DNA from: Flavobacteriia bacterium
Lineage (GTDB): Bacteria; Bacteroidota; Bacteroidia; Flavobacteriales_D; Crocinitomicaceae
Direction of reading: 5' to 3'
DNA length: 6,830 nucleotides
Assembly (NCBI GenBank): GCA_009925805.1
Contig: RFQF01000109.1
Span: 1-6,830, forward strand
Shown here: positions 1 to 6,421 of the stretch, in pieces
Layout: each line of letters begins with the position of its first letter
How positions within the stretch are numbered: the stretch's first letter is position 1
The notes under the pieces: model-generated
Told to the model about the DNA's origin: nothing
Database searches by the model: none
The model's input: the letters and a program-made list of their open reading frames with translations, nothing else
Made by a program: the position numbers and the translations under genes

Positions 1-1055
1 AGAAAACAGCCGATGGCTCCAAAATAAATCGCACCGCCACTAAACTGCTGTCCTCCCCAATATTGATTAAACTGTCCTATTTGCTCGCTGAAGGTTGGGT
101 CGTTAATGGCATCCATTGCTTCTTCATTGTTTGCAAGATATCCTCCTGACCCTCCTTTCGCATTTGGAATAAACAGCGATAAAGCCTCACCTGGCCCAAA
201 ATTATATTCCAAAATGTAGCTTCGATCCAATCCAGACTTGGCTTTTGCACCTTGTTCAGTTCCTTTTGGAACCACTGAAATATCCGAATCACCTCGCGTG
301 GAATACTTTGCATATTCGTAGGTGGTCCATAAATTACTGGCGGAAGGAAGAATGGCCAAACCGGTTCCCAGCATTAAGGCTCCGATGGTCTTAGCTAAAT
401 CCTTGTGGTTTTTTTCGATGAATAAGCGTATCCCTTCGGCAATGGCAACCACCCCAAGCATTATGAATAAATAATAGCTAATCTGAAAGTGGTTAGCACT
501 TAAATTAAGGGCGAGAAAAAACGAGAAAACAATACTTCCCCAAAGCCATTTTCCACGGGTAGCCATCAATAAGCCTCCAAGGGTGGGCGCCATGAAAGAG
601 ACTGCGTTTACTTTTGTGAGGTGTCCGGCACCCAAATACAAGATATTGAATGAGGCAAATCCAAATGCCAATGAGGCAATAATGGCGATCCAAGGTTTAA
701 TCCGCAGGCACATTCCCAGAATATAAAATCCGAGCATCGTGACGAACAAAATACCTACAGGAACCGGTAACCCTAGACGTAAGAACTCCCCTACCTTTGC
801 TATCCAATTTCCTTCATGCTTAACACTTATTTGGTAAGCAGGCATTCCGCTGAACATTCCATTGGTCCATAAGGCTTCTTCCTGATGCATCACGCGGTAA
901 TCTGTTATTTCTTTGGCAGCGCCCTGGTATTGCTTAACGTCGGATTGAATTAATTGATTTCCCTCCCAAACAGGCGCAAAATATACCGCAGCAAAAAGTA
1001 AAAAGATACCTACGGCAATCAGGTGTGGTAGAATACTTTTAATATTGAATTTCAT
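1..1055 (-). CDS. YfhO-family polytopic membrane protein (5' part only; gene runs off the left edge)
   Basis: The first 351 codons of a gene that continues beyond the window are visible. The protein starts MKFNIKSILPHLIAVG, with a membrane segment at about residues 9-29. A non-cytoplasmic loop follows, containing QSDVKQYQG (37-45) and the WTNGMFSGMPAYQ stretch (63-75), which I recognise from Bacteroidota YfhO-like proteins of about 800 residues. Further hydrophobic segments lie near 97-117, 121-140, 170-186, 193-212 and 223-238. The family resembles GT-C glycosyltransferases, with an acidic residue (here probably D39) in the first large loop. In Bacillus, YfhO is linked to glycosylation of cell-wall or lipoteichoic acid polymers; the substrate in Bacteroidota is not known to me. 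The ATG at 1055 lies 12 bases after the stop of the upstream regulator gene, so it is probably the third gene of that operon. The family call is confident; a sugar-transfer role is inference. Confidence 0.85.
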   Translation of the reverse strand, partial: MKFNIKSILPHLIAVGIFLLFAAVYFAPVWEGNQLIQSDVKQYQGAAKEITDYRVMHQEEALWTNGMFSGMPAYQISVKHEGNWIAKVGEFLRLGLPVPVGILFVTMLGFYILGMCLRIKPWIAIIASLAFGFASFNILYLGAGHLTKVNAVSFMAPTLGGLLMATRGKWLWGSIVFSFFLALNLSANHFQISYYLFIMLGVVAIAEGIRLFIEKNHKDLAKTIGALMLGTGLAILPSASNLWTTYEYAKYSTRGDSDISVVPKGTEQGAKAKSGLDRSYILEYNFGPGEALSLFIPNAKGGSGGYLANNEEAMDAINDPTFSEQIGQFNQYWGGQQFSGGAIYFGAIGCF

Positions 1056-1067
1056 GACTTTCACAAT

Positions 1068-2231
1068 TTATTGAGGATTCGCGTAACGCTCAACCTCAGA
1101 TTTCGAAATAACATCCCCGCATAAAATTACCAAACGTTCTAATATATTCCTCAATTCTCGAATATTTCCTGTCCAATTCAATGAACTCAATAACTCCAGC
1201 GCCGGAGGTGCCAGTTGCTTGGTGGGTAATCCTTGCTCTTCACAAATCTGTTGTAGAAAATGAGCGCAGAGCGCAGGTATGTCTTCACGGCGTTCATTCA
1301 AAGGAGGAACAGCGATTAGAATTACCGCCAAACGATGGTACAAATCTTCTCGGAATTGACCTGCTAAAATGGCGTTTCGCAAGTTTTTATTGGTCGCTGC
1401 AATAACCCTACAATCCACCTTAATATCTTTTTCGCCTCCCACGCGTTGAATCACTTTTTCCTGCAACGCTCGAAGAACCTTCGCTTGCGCGTTGAGGGGC
1501 ATATCTCCAATTTCATCCAAGAACAAGGTTCCTCCCGAAGCCAATTCAAACCTCCCTTTTTTCTCTTTTACAGCGCTTGTAAAAGCCCCTTTTTCATGAC
1601 CAAATAATTCACTCTCCACCAATTCAGCAGGAATGGCGGCACAATTCACTTCAATGAAGGGACCTTTACTGCGGTTGGATTGGTCGTGTAAACTTCGAGC
1701 CACGAGTTCTTTTCCACTCCCGTTGGGACCGGTTATCAACACCCGTGCTTCTGACGAAGCTACTTTCTGCACCATGGACTGAACTTCTAAAATGGCAGGA
1801 GAGCTTCCGACCATGCTATTCCCAATGAATTTTTTAATACTCGTTTTTAAAGCTGCATTGGAACGCAATAACTGGCCTTTTTCGCGCACGTGCTGCATGG
1901 AAACCAAAATGCGATTCAAATTGAGTGGTTTTTCGATAAAATCATACGCCCCGAGCTTCAAGGCTTTGACCGCCATTTCAATCGTCCCGTGACCGGACAT
2001 GACCATAGTATCGACCGAAACATGGTGCTCATGGAGTGCCTCTAACAACGCGATGCCGTCCATTTTGGGCATTTTGATATCGCAAAAAAGCACATCAAAC
2101 GCGGATTTTTTCAGTAATTCCAGAGCGGCTAATCCGTCCTCCGCCTCTTCCACACTGTGTCCTTCCATCTCGAGGATGTCCCGAATTATTCTTCGAATTG
2201 CGCGGTCGTCATCGGTGATTAAAATTTTCAT
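1068..2231 (-). CDS. NtrC-type sigma-54 response regulator without a DNA-binding domain
   Basis: A 387-residue two-component response regulator. The receiver domain (about 1-118) has the acidic pocket D7-D9, phospho-acceptor D51 in CDIKMPKMDG, S79 and K101 in EKP. The AAA+ domain (about 136-383) has Walker A GPNGSGKE (168-175), ESELFGHEKGAFTSA (206-220), Walker B LFLDE (236-240), sensor I AATN (278-281), arginine-finger candidates R294 and R300 in FREDLYHR, and sensor II GNIREL (355-360). The protein ends about 25 residues after GNIREL, so the Fis-type HTH of classical NtrC (450-480 residues) is absent. The end is a clean stop 12 bases before the next start, not a visible truncation. The sigma-54-contacting loop reads GAFTSA instead of GAFTGA. 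I recall this HTH-less GAFTSA form as widespread in Bacteroidota. By analogy with H. pylori FlgR it could activate sigma-54 from solution. Its start overlaps the pcm stop as TAATG, so translation is probably coupled. No partner kinase lies in the window. Confidence 0.93.
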   Translation of the reverse strand: MKILITDDDRAIRRIIRDILEMEGHSVEEAEDGLAALELLKKSAFDVLFCDIKMPKMDGIALLEALHEHHVSVDTMVMSGHGTIEMAVKALKLGAYDFIEKPLNLNRILVSMQHVREKGQLLRSNAALKTSIKKFIGNSMVGSSPAILEVQSMVQKVASSEARVLITGPNGSGKELVARSLHDQSNRSKGPFIEVNCAAIPAELVESELFGHEKGAFTSAVKEKKGRFELASGGTLFLDEIGDMPLNAQAKVLRALQEKVIQRVGGEKDIKVDCRVIAATNKNLRNAILAGQFREDLYHRLAVILIAVPPLNERREDIPALCAHFLQQICEEQGLPTKQLAPPALELLSSLNWTGNIRELRNILERLVILCGDVISKSEVERYANPQ

Positions 2232-2899
2232 TATTTAGGCGGATTCATGGATACCTTGCTTTCCAGCATGGGTACAAATTTAAAAGTTCCAAAGGCTTCG
2301 TCAACAAATTCACCATCACTCAAACGGATAATCTTGAGCATTTTTTGTTCAGCACCTTCTCCCACGGGTATTATCATAATACCACCTACAGCGAGCTGAT
2401 TTTTTAATTCACTGGGAATATTCGGAGCGCCGCATGTTACAATAATCCGATCAAAGGGCGCATAACTCGGCCAACCTAAAAACCCGTCACCGTAGCGCAA
2501 TCGGGCATCATAACCAAGGTGTTTTAGAATTGCCCCTGCTTTCACATGCAATTCCTGATGCCTTTCAATGGAATACACTTTGGCGCCGAGCGCACATAAA
2601 ATACTGGTTTGAAACCCCGAACCCGTGCCTATTTCTAGGATTTTCATTTTGGGTTTAACTTCCAATAATTGGGTTTGATAGGCTACAGTATAAGGATGAG
2701 AAATGGTTTGACCTGAACCAATTTGGAAGGCCGCATTGGTATACGCCAAATCGTCGAGGGCTAAATCCATAAAAAAATGACGGGGTACCGCATAAAACGC
2801 CTCAAGAATTTCGGGAATTTGGATACCCATTTGCCGCAGTTCGGAAATTAAAATCTTACGTTTCCCTTGATGTCGGTAGCTATCCTTTAGGTGATCCAT
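2231..2899 (-). CDS. pcm: Protein-L-isoaspartate O-methyltransferase
   Basis: A 222-residue cytosolic enzyme that methylates L-isoaspartyl residues from S-adenosylmethionine, starting repair of isomerised Asn/Asp sites in aged proteins. Seen in order: VPRHFFMD (38-45), the family segment GQTISHPYTVAYQT (63-76), SAM-binding motif I LEIGTGSG (88-95), post-I acidic residue in SIERHQEL (110-117), YGDGFLG (136-142), motif II FDRIIVTCGAPNIP (149-162) and motif III GGIMIIPVGEG (172-182). Most relatives have SQPY where this protein has SHPY, which looks like a conservative variation. Length and the N-terminus (DSYRHQGKRKILISELR) match Bacteroidota Pcm, supporting the ATG at 2899. It is the first gene of a minus-strand operon, with an exact -7 promoter box ending 8 bases before the ATG. 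Its TAA shares one base with the ATG of the response regulator gene. Confidence 0.95.
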   Translation of the reverse strand: MDHLKDSYRHQGKRKILISELRQMGIQIPEILEAFYAVPRHFFMDLALDDLAYTNAAFQIGSGQTISHPYTVAYQTQLLEVKPKMKILEIGTGSGFQTSILCALGAKVYSIERHQELHVKAGAILKHLGYDARLRYGDGFLGWPSYAPFDRIIVTCGAPNIPSELKNQLAVGGIMIIPVGEGAEQKMLKIIRLSDGEFVDEAFGTFKFVPMLESKVSMNPPK

Positions 2900-2907
2900 G
2901 GTTCCCG

Positions 2908-2915
2908 CAAAGGTA
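2908..2915 (-). promoter_or_regulatory. -7 promoter box of pcm (TACCTTTG)
   Basis: The minus strand reads TACCTTTG, an exact match to the Bacteroidota -7 consensus TAnnTTTG. It ends 8 bases before the pcm ATG at 2899. With initiation a few bases downstream, the 5' leader would be only a few nucleotides. No TTG or TTTG -33 box lies 17-23 bases upstream, so only half of the promoter is supported. Confidence 0.6.
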
Positions 2916-2946
2916 GGTGATTAGGCAAGAGTTCTTTGGAATTCCT

Positions 2947-2954
2947 TACCTTTG
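2947..2954 (+). promoter_or_regulatory. -7 promoter box of the epimerase gene (TACCTTTG)
   Basis: TACCTTTG is an exact TAnnTTTG match ending 21 bases before the epimerase ATG at 2976, predicting a leader of roughly 15-20 bases. It is the exact inverted copy of the pcm -7 box on the other strand, with 31 bases between them. I see no -33 TTG at the usual 17-23 base spacing and no Shine-Dalgarno sequence before the ATG. Confidence 0.6.
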
Positions 2955-2975
2955 TTTTGAACAAACGAGCGTTGA

Positions 2976-3941
2976 ATGAGAATTCTGGTTACCGGAGGTG
3001 CGGGTTTTATCGGGTCGAATATTTGTGAAGAACTACTTCTTCGCAACCACGAGGTGGTTTGTCTGGACAATTTCATTACGGGACATAAAGAAAACCTTTC
3101 AGAATTTTTACCTAACCCCCATTTTTCCTTAATCGAAGGGGATATTCGCGATTATGAAACCTGTGCTGCAGCCATGCAAGCTATTGAAGGGGTCGTTCAT
3201 TTAGCGGCGTTGGGTTCCGTACCTCGATCCATTCATGATCCGATTACCTCGAACAGCATTAATATCCAGGGATTTTTAAATATAATTCATGCAGCAAAAG
3301 AAGCCAACCTCCAACGCTTCGTATTTGCAGCGAGTTCATCCACTTACGGTGATTCCGAAGATTTACCCAAACGGGAGGAACGCATCGGAAAACCCCTGTC
3401 GCCCTATGCTGTTGGAAAATATGTGAATGAACTTTATGCCCATGTTTACCAACTCAACTACGGTTTTTCCTACATTGGGCTTCGATATTTCAACGTTTTT
3501 GGAAGGCGTCAAGACCCTAACGGAGCCTACGCAGCAGTAATTCCTAAATTTATACAACAGTTTTTACAAGGGGAAGCTCCGCAAATTAACGGTGACGGAA
3601 GCACCACACGAGATTTCACACACATCGATAATGTCGTGGAAGCCACCTTACAAGCTTTGTTTAACCAGAACCCTCAAGCGGAAAATCAAATTTACAACGT
3701 AGCGTACGGTGCAAGCACTTCCCTTAACGAGCTGGCCGAATTGATTAAAGCATCGATATTATTGCGCGAACCAGCACGAAGACTTCCCAACATCATTCAT
3801 GGTCCGTTTCGTGCCGGGGACATCCCCCACTCGCGCGCTTCCATCGAAAAAATAGCGTCCAAATTGAGCTACACCCCTCGCGTGAGTGTGCGAGACGGAA
3901 TTCAAAAGACGGTGGATTGGATGCTTGGATTACCCGGCTAA
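2976..3941 (+). CDS. UDP-N-acetylglucosamine/galactosamine C4-epimerase, WbpP-like (extended SDR)
   Basis: A 321-residue NAD-dependent epimerase. The Rossmann motif GGAGFIGS (7-14) opens the protein. LDNF (30-33), GDIRD (55-59) and HLAALGSVPRSIHDP (75-89) follow, then the SSSTYGD segment (120-126), the YxxxK pair Y144/K148 in SPYAVGKY, the stretch from LRYFNVFGRRQDPNG (169-183) to YAAVIPK (185-191), and NGDGSTTRDF (205-214). GSVPRS, NVFGRRQDPNGAYAAVIP and KPLSPYAV closely resemble Pseudomonas WbpP and Vi-antigen TviC, which interconvert UDP-GlcNAc and UDP-GalNAc for O-antigen or capsule. S286 in GDIPHS appears to align with WbpP Ser306, the small gate residue needed for N-acetylated substrates; GalE has Tyr there. 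The protein lacks the roughly 20-residue N-terminal extension of WbpP. The gene stands alone between two housekeeping operons, with its own promoter. WbpP-type specificity is a strong inference, not proven; a generic UDP-hexose epimerase is the alternative. Confidence 0.88.
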   Translation: MRILVTGGAGFIGSNICEELLLRNHEVVCLDNFITGHKENLSEFLPNPHFSLIEGDIRDYETCAAAMQAIEGVVHLAALGSVPRSIHDPITSNSINIQGFLNIIHAAKEANLQRFVFAASSSTYGDSEDLPKREERIGKPLSPYAVGKYVNELYAHVYQLNYGFSYIGLRYFNVFGRRQDPNGAYAAVIPKFIQQFLQGEAPQINGDGSTTRDFTHIDNVVEATLQALFNQNPQAENQIYNVAYGASTSLNELAELIKASILLREPARRLPNIIHGPFRAGDIPHSRASIEKIASKLSYTPRVSVRDGIQKTVDWMLGLPG

Positions 3942-4697
3942 TTCAATCCCCACCGGACAGTGGTCTGAACCCAAAATTTCATTGTAAATGGCAGCGGATT
4001 GAACCGATTTCATCAACGTATCGGAAATCAGAAAATAATCGATTCTCCATCCAATATTGTTTTGCCGGGCTCCTGCACGGTAACTCCACCAAGAATATTT
4101 GGATTCTCCGGGATGGAAATACCGAAAGGAATCAACAAATCCTTGGGAGGTATACGTGTCCATTCCGTCAATTTCCTCTTGCATATATCCGGCGGCTTTG
4201 TTATAATTTTCTTTCGGTCGAGCGAGATCGATGGGCTTGTGGGCGACATTGAAATCGCCGCAGACCACAACGGGTTTTTTGTTTTCCAATTTCTGCAAAT
4301 AGCCTAAAAAATCGCGGTCCCATGTTTGACGATACGCTAAACGTGCGAGTTCACTACCCGAGTTGGGTACATAGACTGTTATCAAGAAAAAACCATCGAA
4401 CTCGGCACAAATGACGCGTCCTTCCTGGTCGTGAATTTCCATTCCCATGTCATATGTCACTTGCAACGGTTTAATTTTCGTCACGATGGCGGTACCCGAA
4501 TACCCTTTACGGTCGGCCTCATTGGCAAAGACCTCGTATTCCTTCAAATCGCGCAATGATTCCTTGACTTGATCCACGGTGGCTTTCGTTTCCTGAAGGC
4601 ATAGGATATCAGGATTCAGTGCTCGCATGTCGGTTATAAAGGATTTCGAAACGATGGCGCGGATACCATTTACATTAAAAGAAATTAGGTTCATCAT
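3930..4697 (-). CDS. xth: Exodeoxyribonuclease III / AP endonuclease
   Basis: A 255-residue member of the exonuclease-endonuclease-phosphatase fold, acting in base-excision repair by cutting at abasic sites and trimming 3' ends. With the ATG at 4697 as residue 1: metal-site N8 in SFNVNGIR (6-13), E36 in CLQETK (33-38), YSGTAIVTK (66-74), YVPNSG (109-114), the catalytic GDFNVAH (147-153), YSWWSYR (201-207), WRIDYFL (217-223) and the terminal SDHCPV (244-249) with the Asp-His pair. Length fits the Xth family. An in-frame TTG at 4727 would add ten residues and overlap the upstream gene. Homologues begin right at the NLISFNVNG strand, so the ATGATG at 4697/4694 is preferred. It follows the lipoprotein stop by 16 bases and is the last gene of the operon. 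Its last 12 bases overlap the end of the convergent epimerase gene. Confidence 0.94.
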   Translation of the reverse strand: MMNLISFNVNGIRAIVSKSFITDMRALNPDILCLQETKATVDQVKESLRDLKEYEVFANEADRKGYSGTAIVTKIKPLQVTYDMGMEIHDQEGRVICAEFDGFFLITVYVPNSGSELARLAYRQTWDRDFLGYLQKLENKKPVVVCGDFNVAHKPIDLARPKENYNKAAGYMQEEIDGMDTYTSQGFVDSFRYFHPGESKYSWWSYRAGARQNNIGWRIDYFLISDTLMKSVQSAAIYNEILGSDHCPVGIELAG

Positions 4698-4713
4698 GCA
4701 GTAATTTAAGGGG

Positions 4714-5457
4714 TTAGTTAGCGTCAATTAAATCTCCTTTTCCATATTTATTCAAAAAAATCCCGGAAGGATGGCCTAAATACCGCACGTTGCCTATTCC
4801 TTCAATTTGGACAGAAAGCGGAATGTCCTGAACATAAAACCATTGATCTCGTGAAGAAACCGTAATTATTTTCAAAGCGTTGGTTACCGTTAACTTTCGG
4901 GCATCAAAGGCTCCATCGCCCATTAAATTTGCGCGAAAGGTTTGACAAACCCCTTGAACAACTAAGTTTCCCCAACCATGTGTATTTTCAGCTTTAATAT
5001 CCAAGGCCTTGACATTTAAATCCATCGAACCACCGCCATCCCGGAAGGTCAAGGTAAGGTAATTCGTGGTTAAGGTGTCTTCATTGATGCATGTTTCCGT
5101 GCCTTGATAAAGAATGTTGATCAGGTTGGTAACATGTATCTCTACGGTTGGGACAGCGTATTTTCGGAGAAAATTGCATCGATTTCGATTTGACACCGTG
5201 ACCAGGCCTTGGTCTTGTGTAACTTCCACCCATGCCAGTAAATTCTTACCTCCTTTGATGATGAGTTGATTGGTAGAATCTTGAATTAATACGAAATGTA
5301 TATGTTCACGTAAATCTAAACGGTTGAAGGCCTCAAGAGGAAGTGTTCGTTCCGCGTAATCCCCGCTGAATTTTAAGCAACGACGATCTTCTGCTTTTTT
5401 GCAAGCCACGAGGTTTAAAAGCAGGACGGTCCAAATAAGTGGAAAGAGTAGTTTCAT
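4714..5457 (-). CDS. Lipoprotein with head-GIN (DUF2807) domain
   Basis: A 247-residue predicted lipoprotein. The N-terminus has a short charged start, a hydrophobic core (about 4-17) and a lipobox LVAC with C19 as the lipidated residue; KKAED follows. The rest reads as a DUF2807 repeat-rich beta domain: FNRLDLREHIHFVLIQD (44-60), a GGKNL turn (69-73), VTVSNRNRCNFLRKY (86-100) with the NRCNFLR segment frequent in the Bacteroidota members I recall, then strand-turn repeats up to GNVRYLGHP (222-230). The function of this family is unknown; the Pfam name suggests an adhesin head, but experimental support is weak as far as I know. Probably anchored in the outer or inner membrane facing the periplasm. 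Its ATG overlaps the stop of the upstream PagL-like frame as ATGA, so it is normally translated by coupling to that gene. Confidence 0.87.
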   Translation of the reverse strand: MKLLFPLIWTVLLLNLVACKKAEDRRCLKFSGDYAERTLPLEAFNRLDLREHIHFVLIQDSTNQLIIKGGKNLLAWVEVTQDQGLVTVSNRNRCNFLRKYAVPTVEIHVTNLINILYQGTETCINEDTLTTNYLTLTFRDGGGSMDLNVKALDIKAENTHGWGNLVVQGVCQTFRANLMGDGAFDARKLTVTNALKIITVSSRDQWFYVQDIPLSVQIEGIGNVRYLGHPSGIFLNKYGKGDLIDAN

Positions 5458-6363
5458 GGCTTGCGATAATTAAACGTATAACCGACGCCGTATTCCATGT
5501 AGTCCGCCTGGGCGAAATGGGTTTTTAAGGTAAGGTTAACCATGAGGCCGTTTTTGAAATAATATCGAGCACCAATCCGATGGTACACCGGGTCTTCTGG
5601 ACTGTATTTATCTCGTAAATATACGCCCATGCCGAACACAAAATGGAAACGATCCAACGGGACTAAATAAGCCGCATAGGCTCCAATTTGGAGAATATCC
5701 CATTGCGATTTTTCAATGTAGGGTTGGTAATCAAGAATGGCTTGTTTGGAAATGATATCTAGATCCAGCTCTAACCCGGCTTTGTGGTTGAAGAACCGTT
5801 TTGAGGATAAATTCAAGGCATAAATGGCCGTTCTTTTCCCTCCGACAGCTAAAATGGGTAAGGTCGATTCCGAGATTAATGGAAAAATGTTTAAATTGGT
5901 AGGTGCTTTTAATGGCAATGCACATCATGCCATTTATTTTGGTGGACAGAGCCACATTCATCGGATTACTGAGTGCATTGTATGGATTTCCGTTGAATCC
6001 CAAACCAAGGCCTAATTTAAAATCCATCCGATAATTCCGATAAACAATCATGGGTAATTCGCTAAAACCGTAGGTTCCTATAAAATTTCCCAAAAGGGCT
6101 TGATTGCCTACTTGACCGTAAAACACCGTTGCGCCGAAGGTGGGAAAGCGGTAAGCCTGTTGATACGCCTTATGACTCCGTGTCCGGAATACCCAACTTA
6201 ATTCTCCCGCCAAAGCCGCACTTCTCGGCATGTGGGCCATCACCCCCGTATGAGCCGCTAAAAAACCCAGTTTTTGTCGGTATTCCAACGCTTGTTCAAA
6301 ATTTCTTTGCGCGAAACTATTATTGCATAGCATGAATATCGCTAAAAAAAGTGAGGTGCGCAT
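5454..6363 (-). pseudogene. PagL-like lipid A deacylase (acyloxyacyl hydrolase family), frame broken
   Basis: Two overlapping frames together encode one protein. Frame 1, from the ATG at 6363, has a signal peptide (MRTSLFLAIFMLCNNSFA, cleavage before Q19) and beta-barrel segments: YRFPTFGATVFYGQ, LGNFIGTYG, LGLGLGFNGNPYN, then GIDLTHFS, where H170 and S172 match the His-x-Ser motif of PagL-type hydrolases. Right after this (about 5848) frame 1 loses family character and stops at 5731. The family-like sequence resumes in the +1 frame at GGKRTAIYALNLSS and runs to the stop at 5454, with FGMGVYLRDKYSPEDPVYHRIGARYYF (position 5613 and around) and the C-terminal LKTHFAQADYMEYGVGY. The joined product would be about 302 residues; homologues I remember are about 350-400 and carry an NG...PN...GIN stretch plus a linker after THFS, missing here. 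So this looks like an internal deletion with frame change, or an assembly error. GTG at 6366 is an alternative start. Family call is moderate to good. Confidence 0.72.
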
Positions 6364-6368
6364 CACAA

Positions 6369-6376
6369 CAAAGTTA
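6369..6376 (-). promoter_or_regulatory. -7 promoter box of the PagL-like/DUF2807/xth operon (TAACTTTG)
   Basis: The minus strand reads TAACTTTG, an exact TAnnTTTG match whose last base is 5 bases before the ATG at 6363. Transcription should start at or almost at the start codon. No -33 TTG is found at the expected spacing. Confidence 0.55.
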
Positions 6377-6389
6377 ATAAAGCATTCCG

Positions 6390-6418
6390 TTGCTTGTCGC
6401 TAAAACAAAGTACTTTTG
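6390..6418 (+). promoter_or_regulatory. mazG promoter: TTG, 18-base spacer, TACTTTTG
   Basis: This is the most complete promoter in the window. A TTG at 6390-6392 lies 18 bases before TACTTTTG (6411-6418), fitting the Bacteroidota arrangement TTG-N17-23-TAnnTTTG. The -7 box ends only 3 bases before the mazG ATG at 6422, so the transcript is probably leaderless. A 10-base palindrome AAAGTACTTT (6407-6416) overlaps the -7 box and could be chance. Confidence 0.68.
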
Positions 6419-6421
6419 CAC

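Noticed and set aside
77..693. Short minus-strand open frames in another frame of the YfhO-like gene
   Set aside because: The YfhO frame is open throughout from 1055 to the window edge with clear membrane segments; these are shadows.
1181..2238. Open frames on the plus strand opposite the response regulator gene
   Set aside because: They lie wholly within a well-supported gene on the other strand, have no family-like motifs and no promoter box at their starts.
2900..2975. A sigma-54 (-24/-12) promoter next to the NtrC-type operon
   Set aside because: No TGGCAC-N5-TTGC-like sequence is present on either strand; TAnnTTTG boxes explain both directions.
3917..4307. Open frames on both strands overlapping xth, up to 111 codons
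   Set aside because: Xth motifs, including GDFN and the metal-site residues, occupy this DNA on the minus strand; the alternatives are compositional shadows.
4698..4727. A longer Xth start at the TTG at 4727
   Set aside because: It adds ten residues without family similarity and overlaps the lipoprotein gene; ATG at 4697 fits the family N-terminus.
5834..5840. GGGAAAA heptamer on the minus strand at the PagL-like frame change, as a programmed -1 frameshift site
   Set aside because: The heptamer is not in the X-XXY-YYZ register of the upstream frame, and the required change is +1, not -1. Missing family sequence also argues for deletion rather than recoding.
5454..5918. A separate 154-codon gene starting at the ATG at 5918
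   Set aside because: Its first 22 codons are an out-of-frame reading of the upstream barrel strands (LGIDLTHF region), so the ATG is not a natural start; the rest is the C-terminal half of the broken PagL-like gene.
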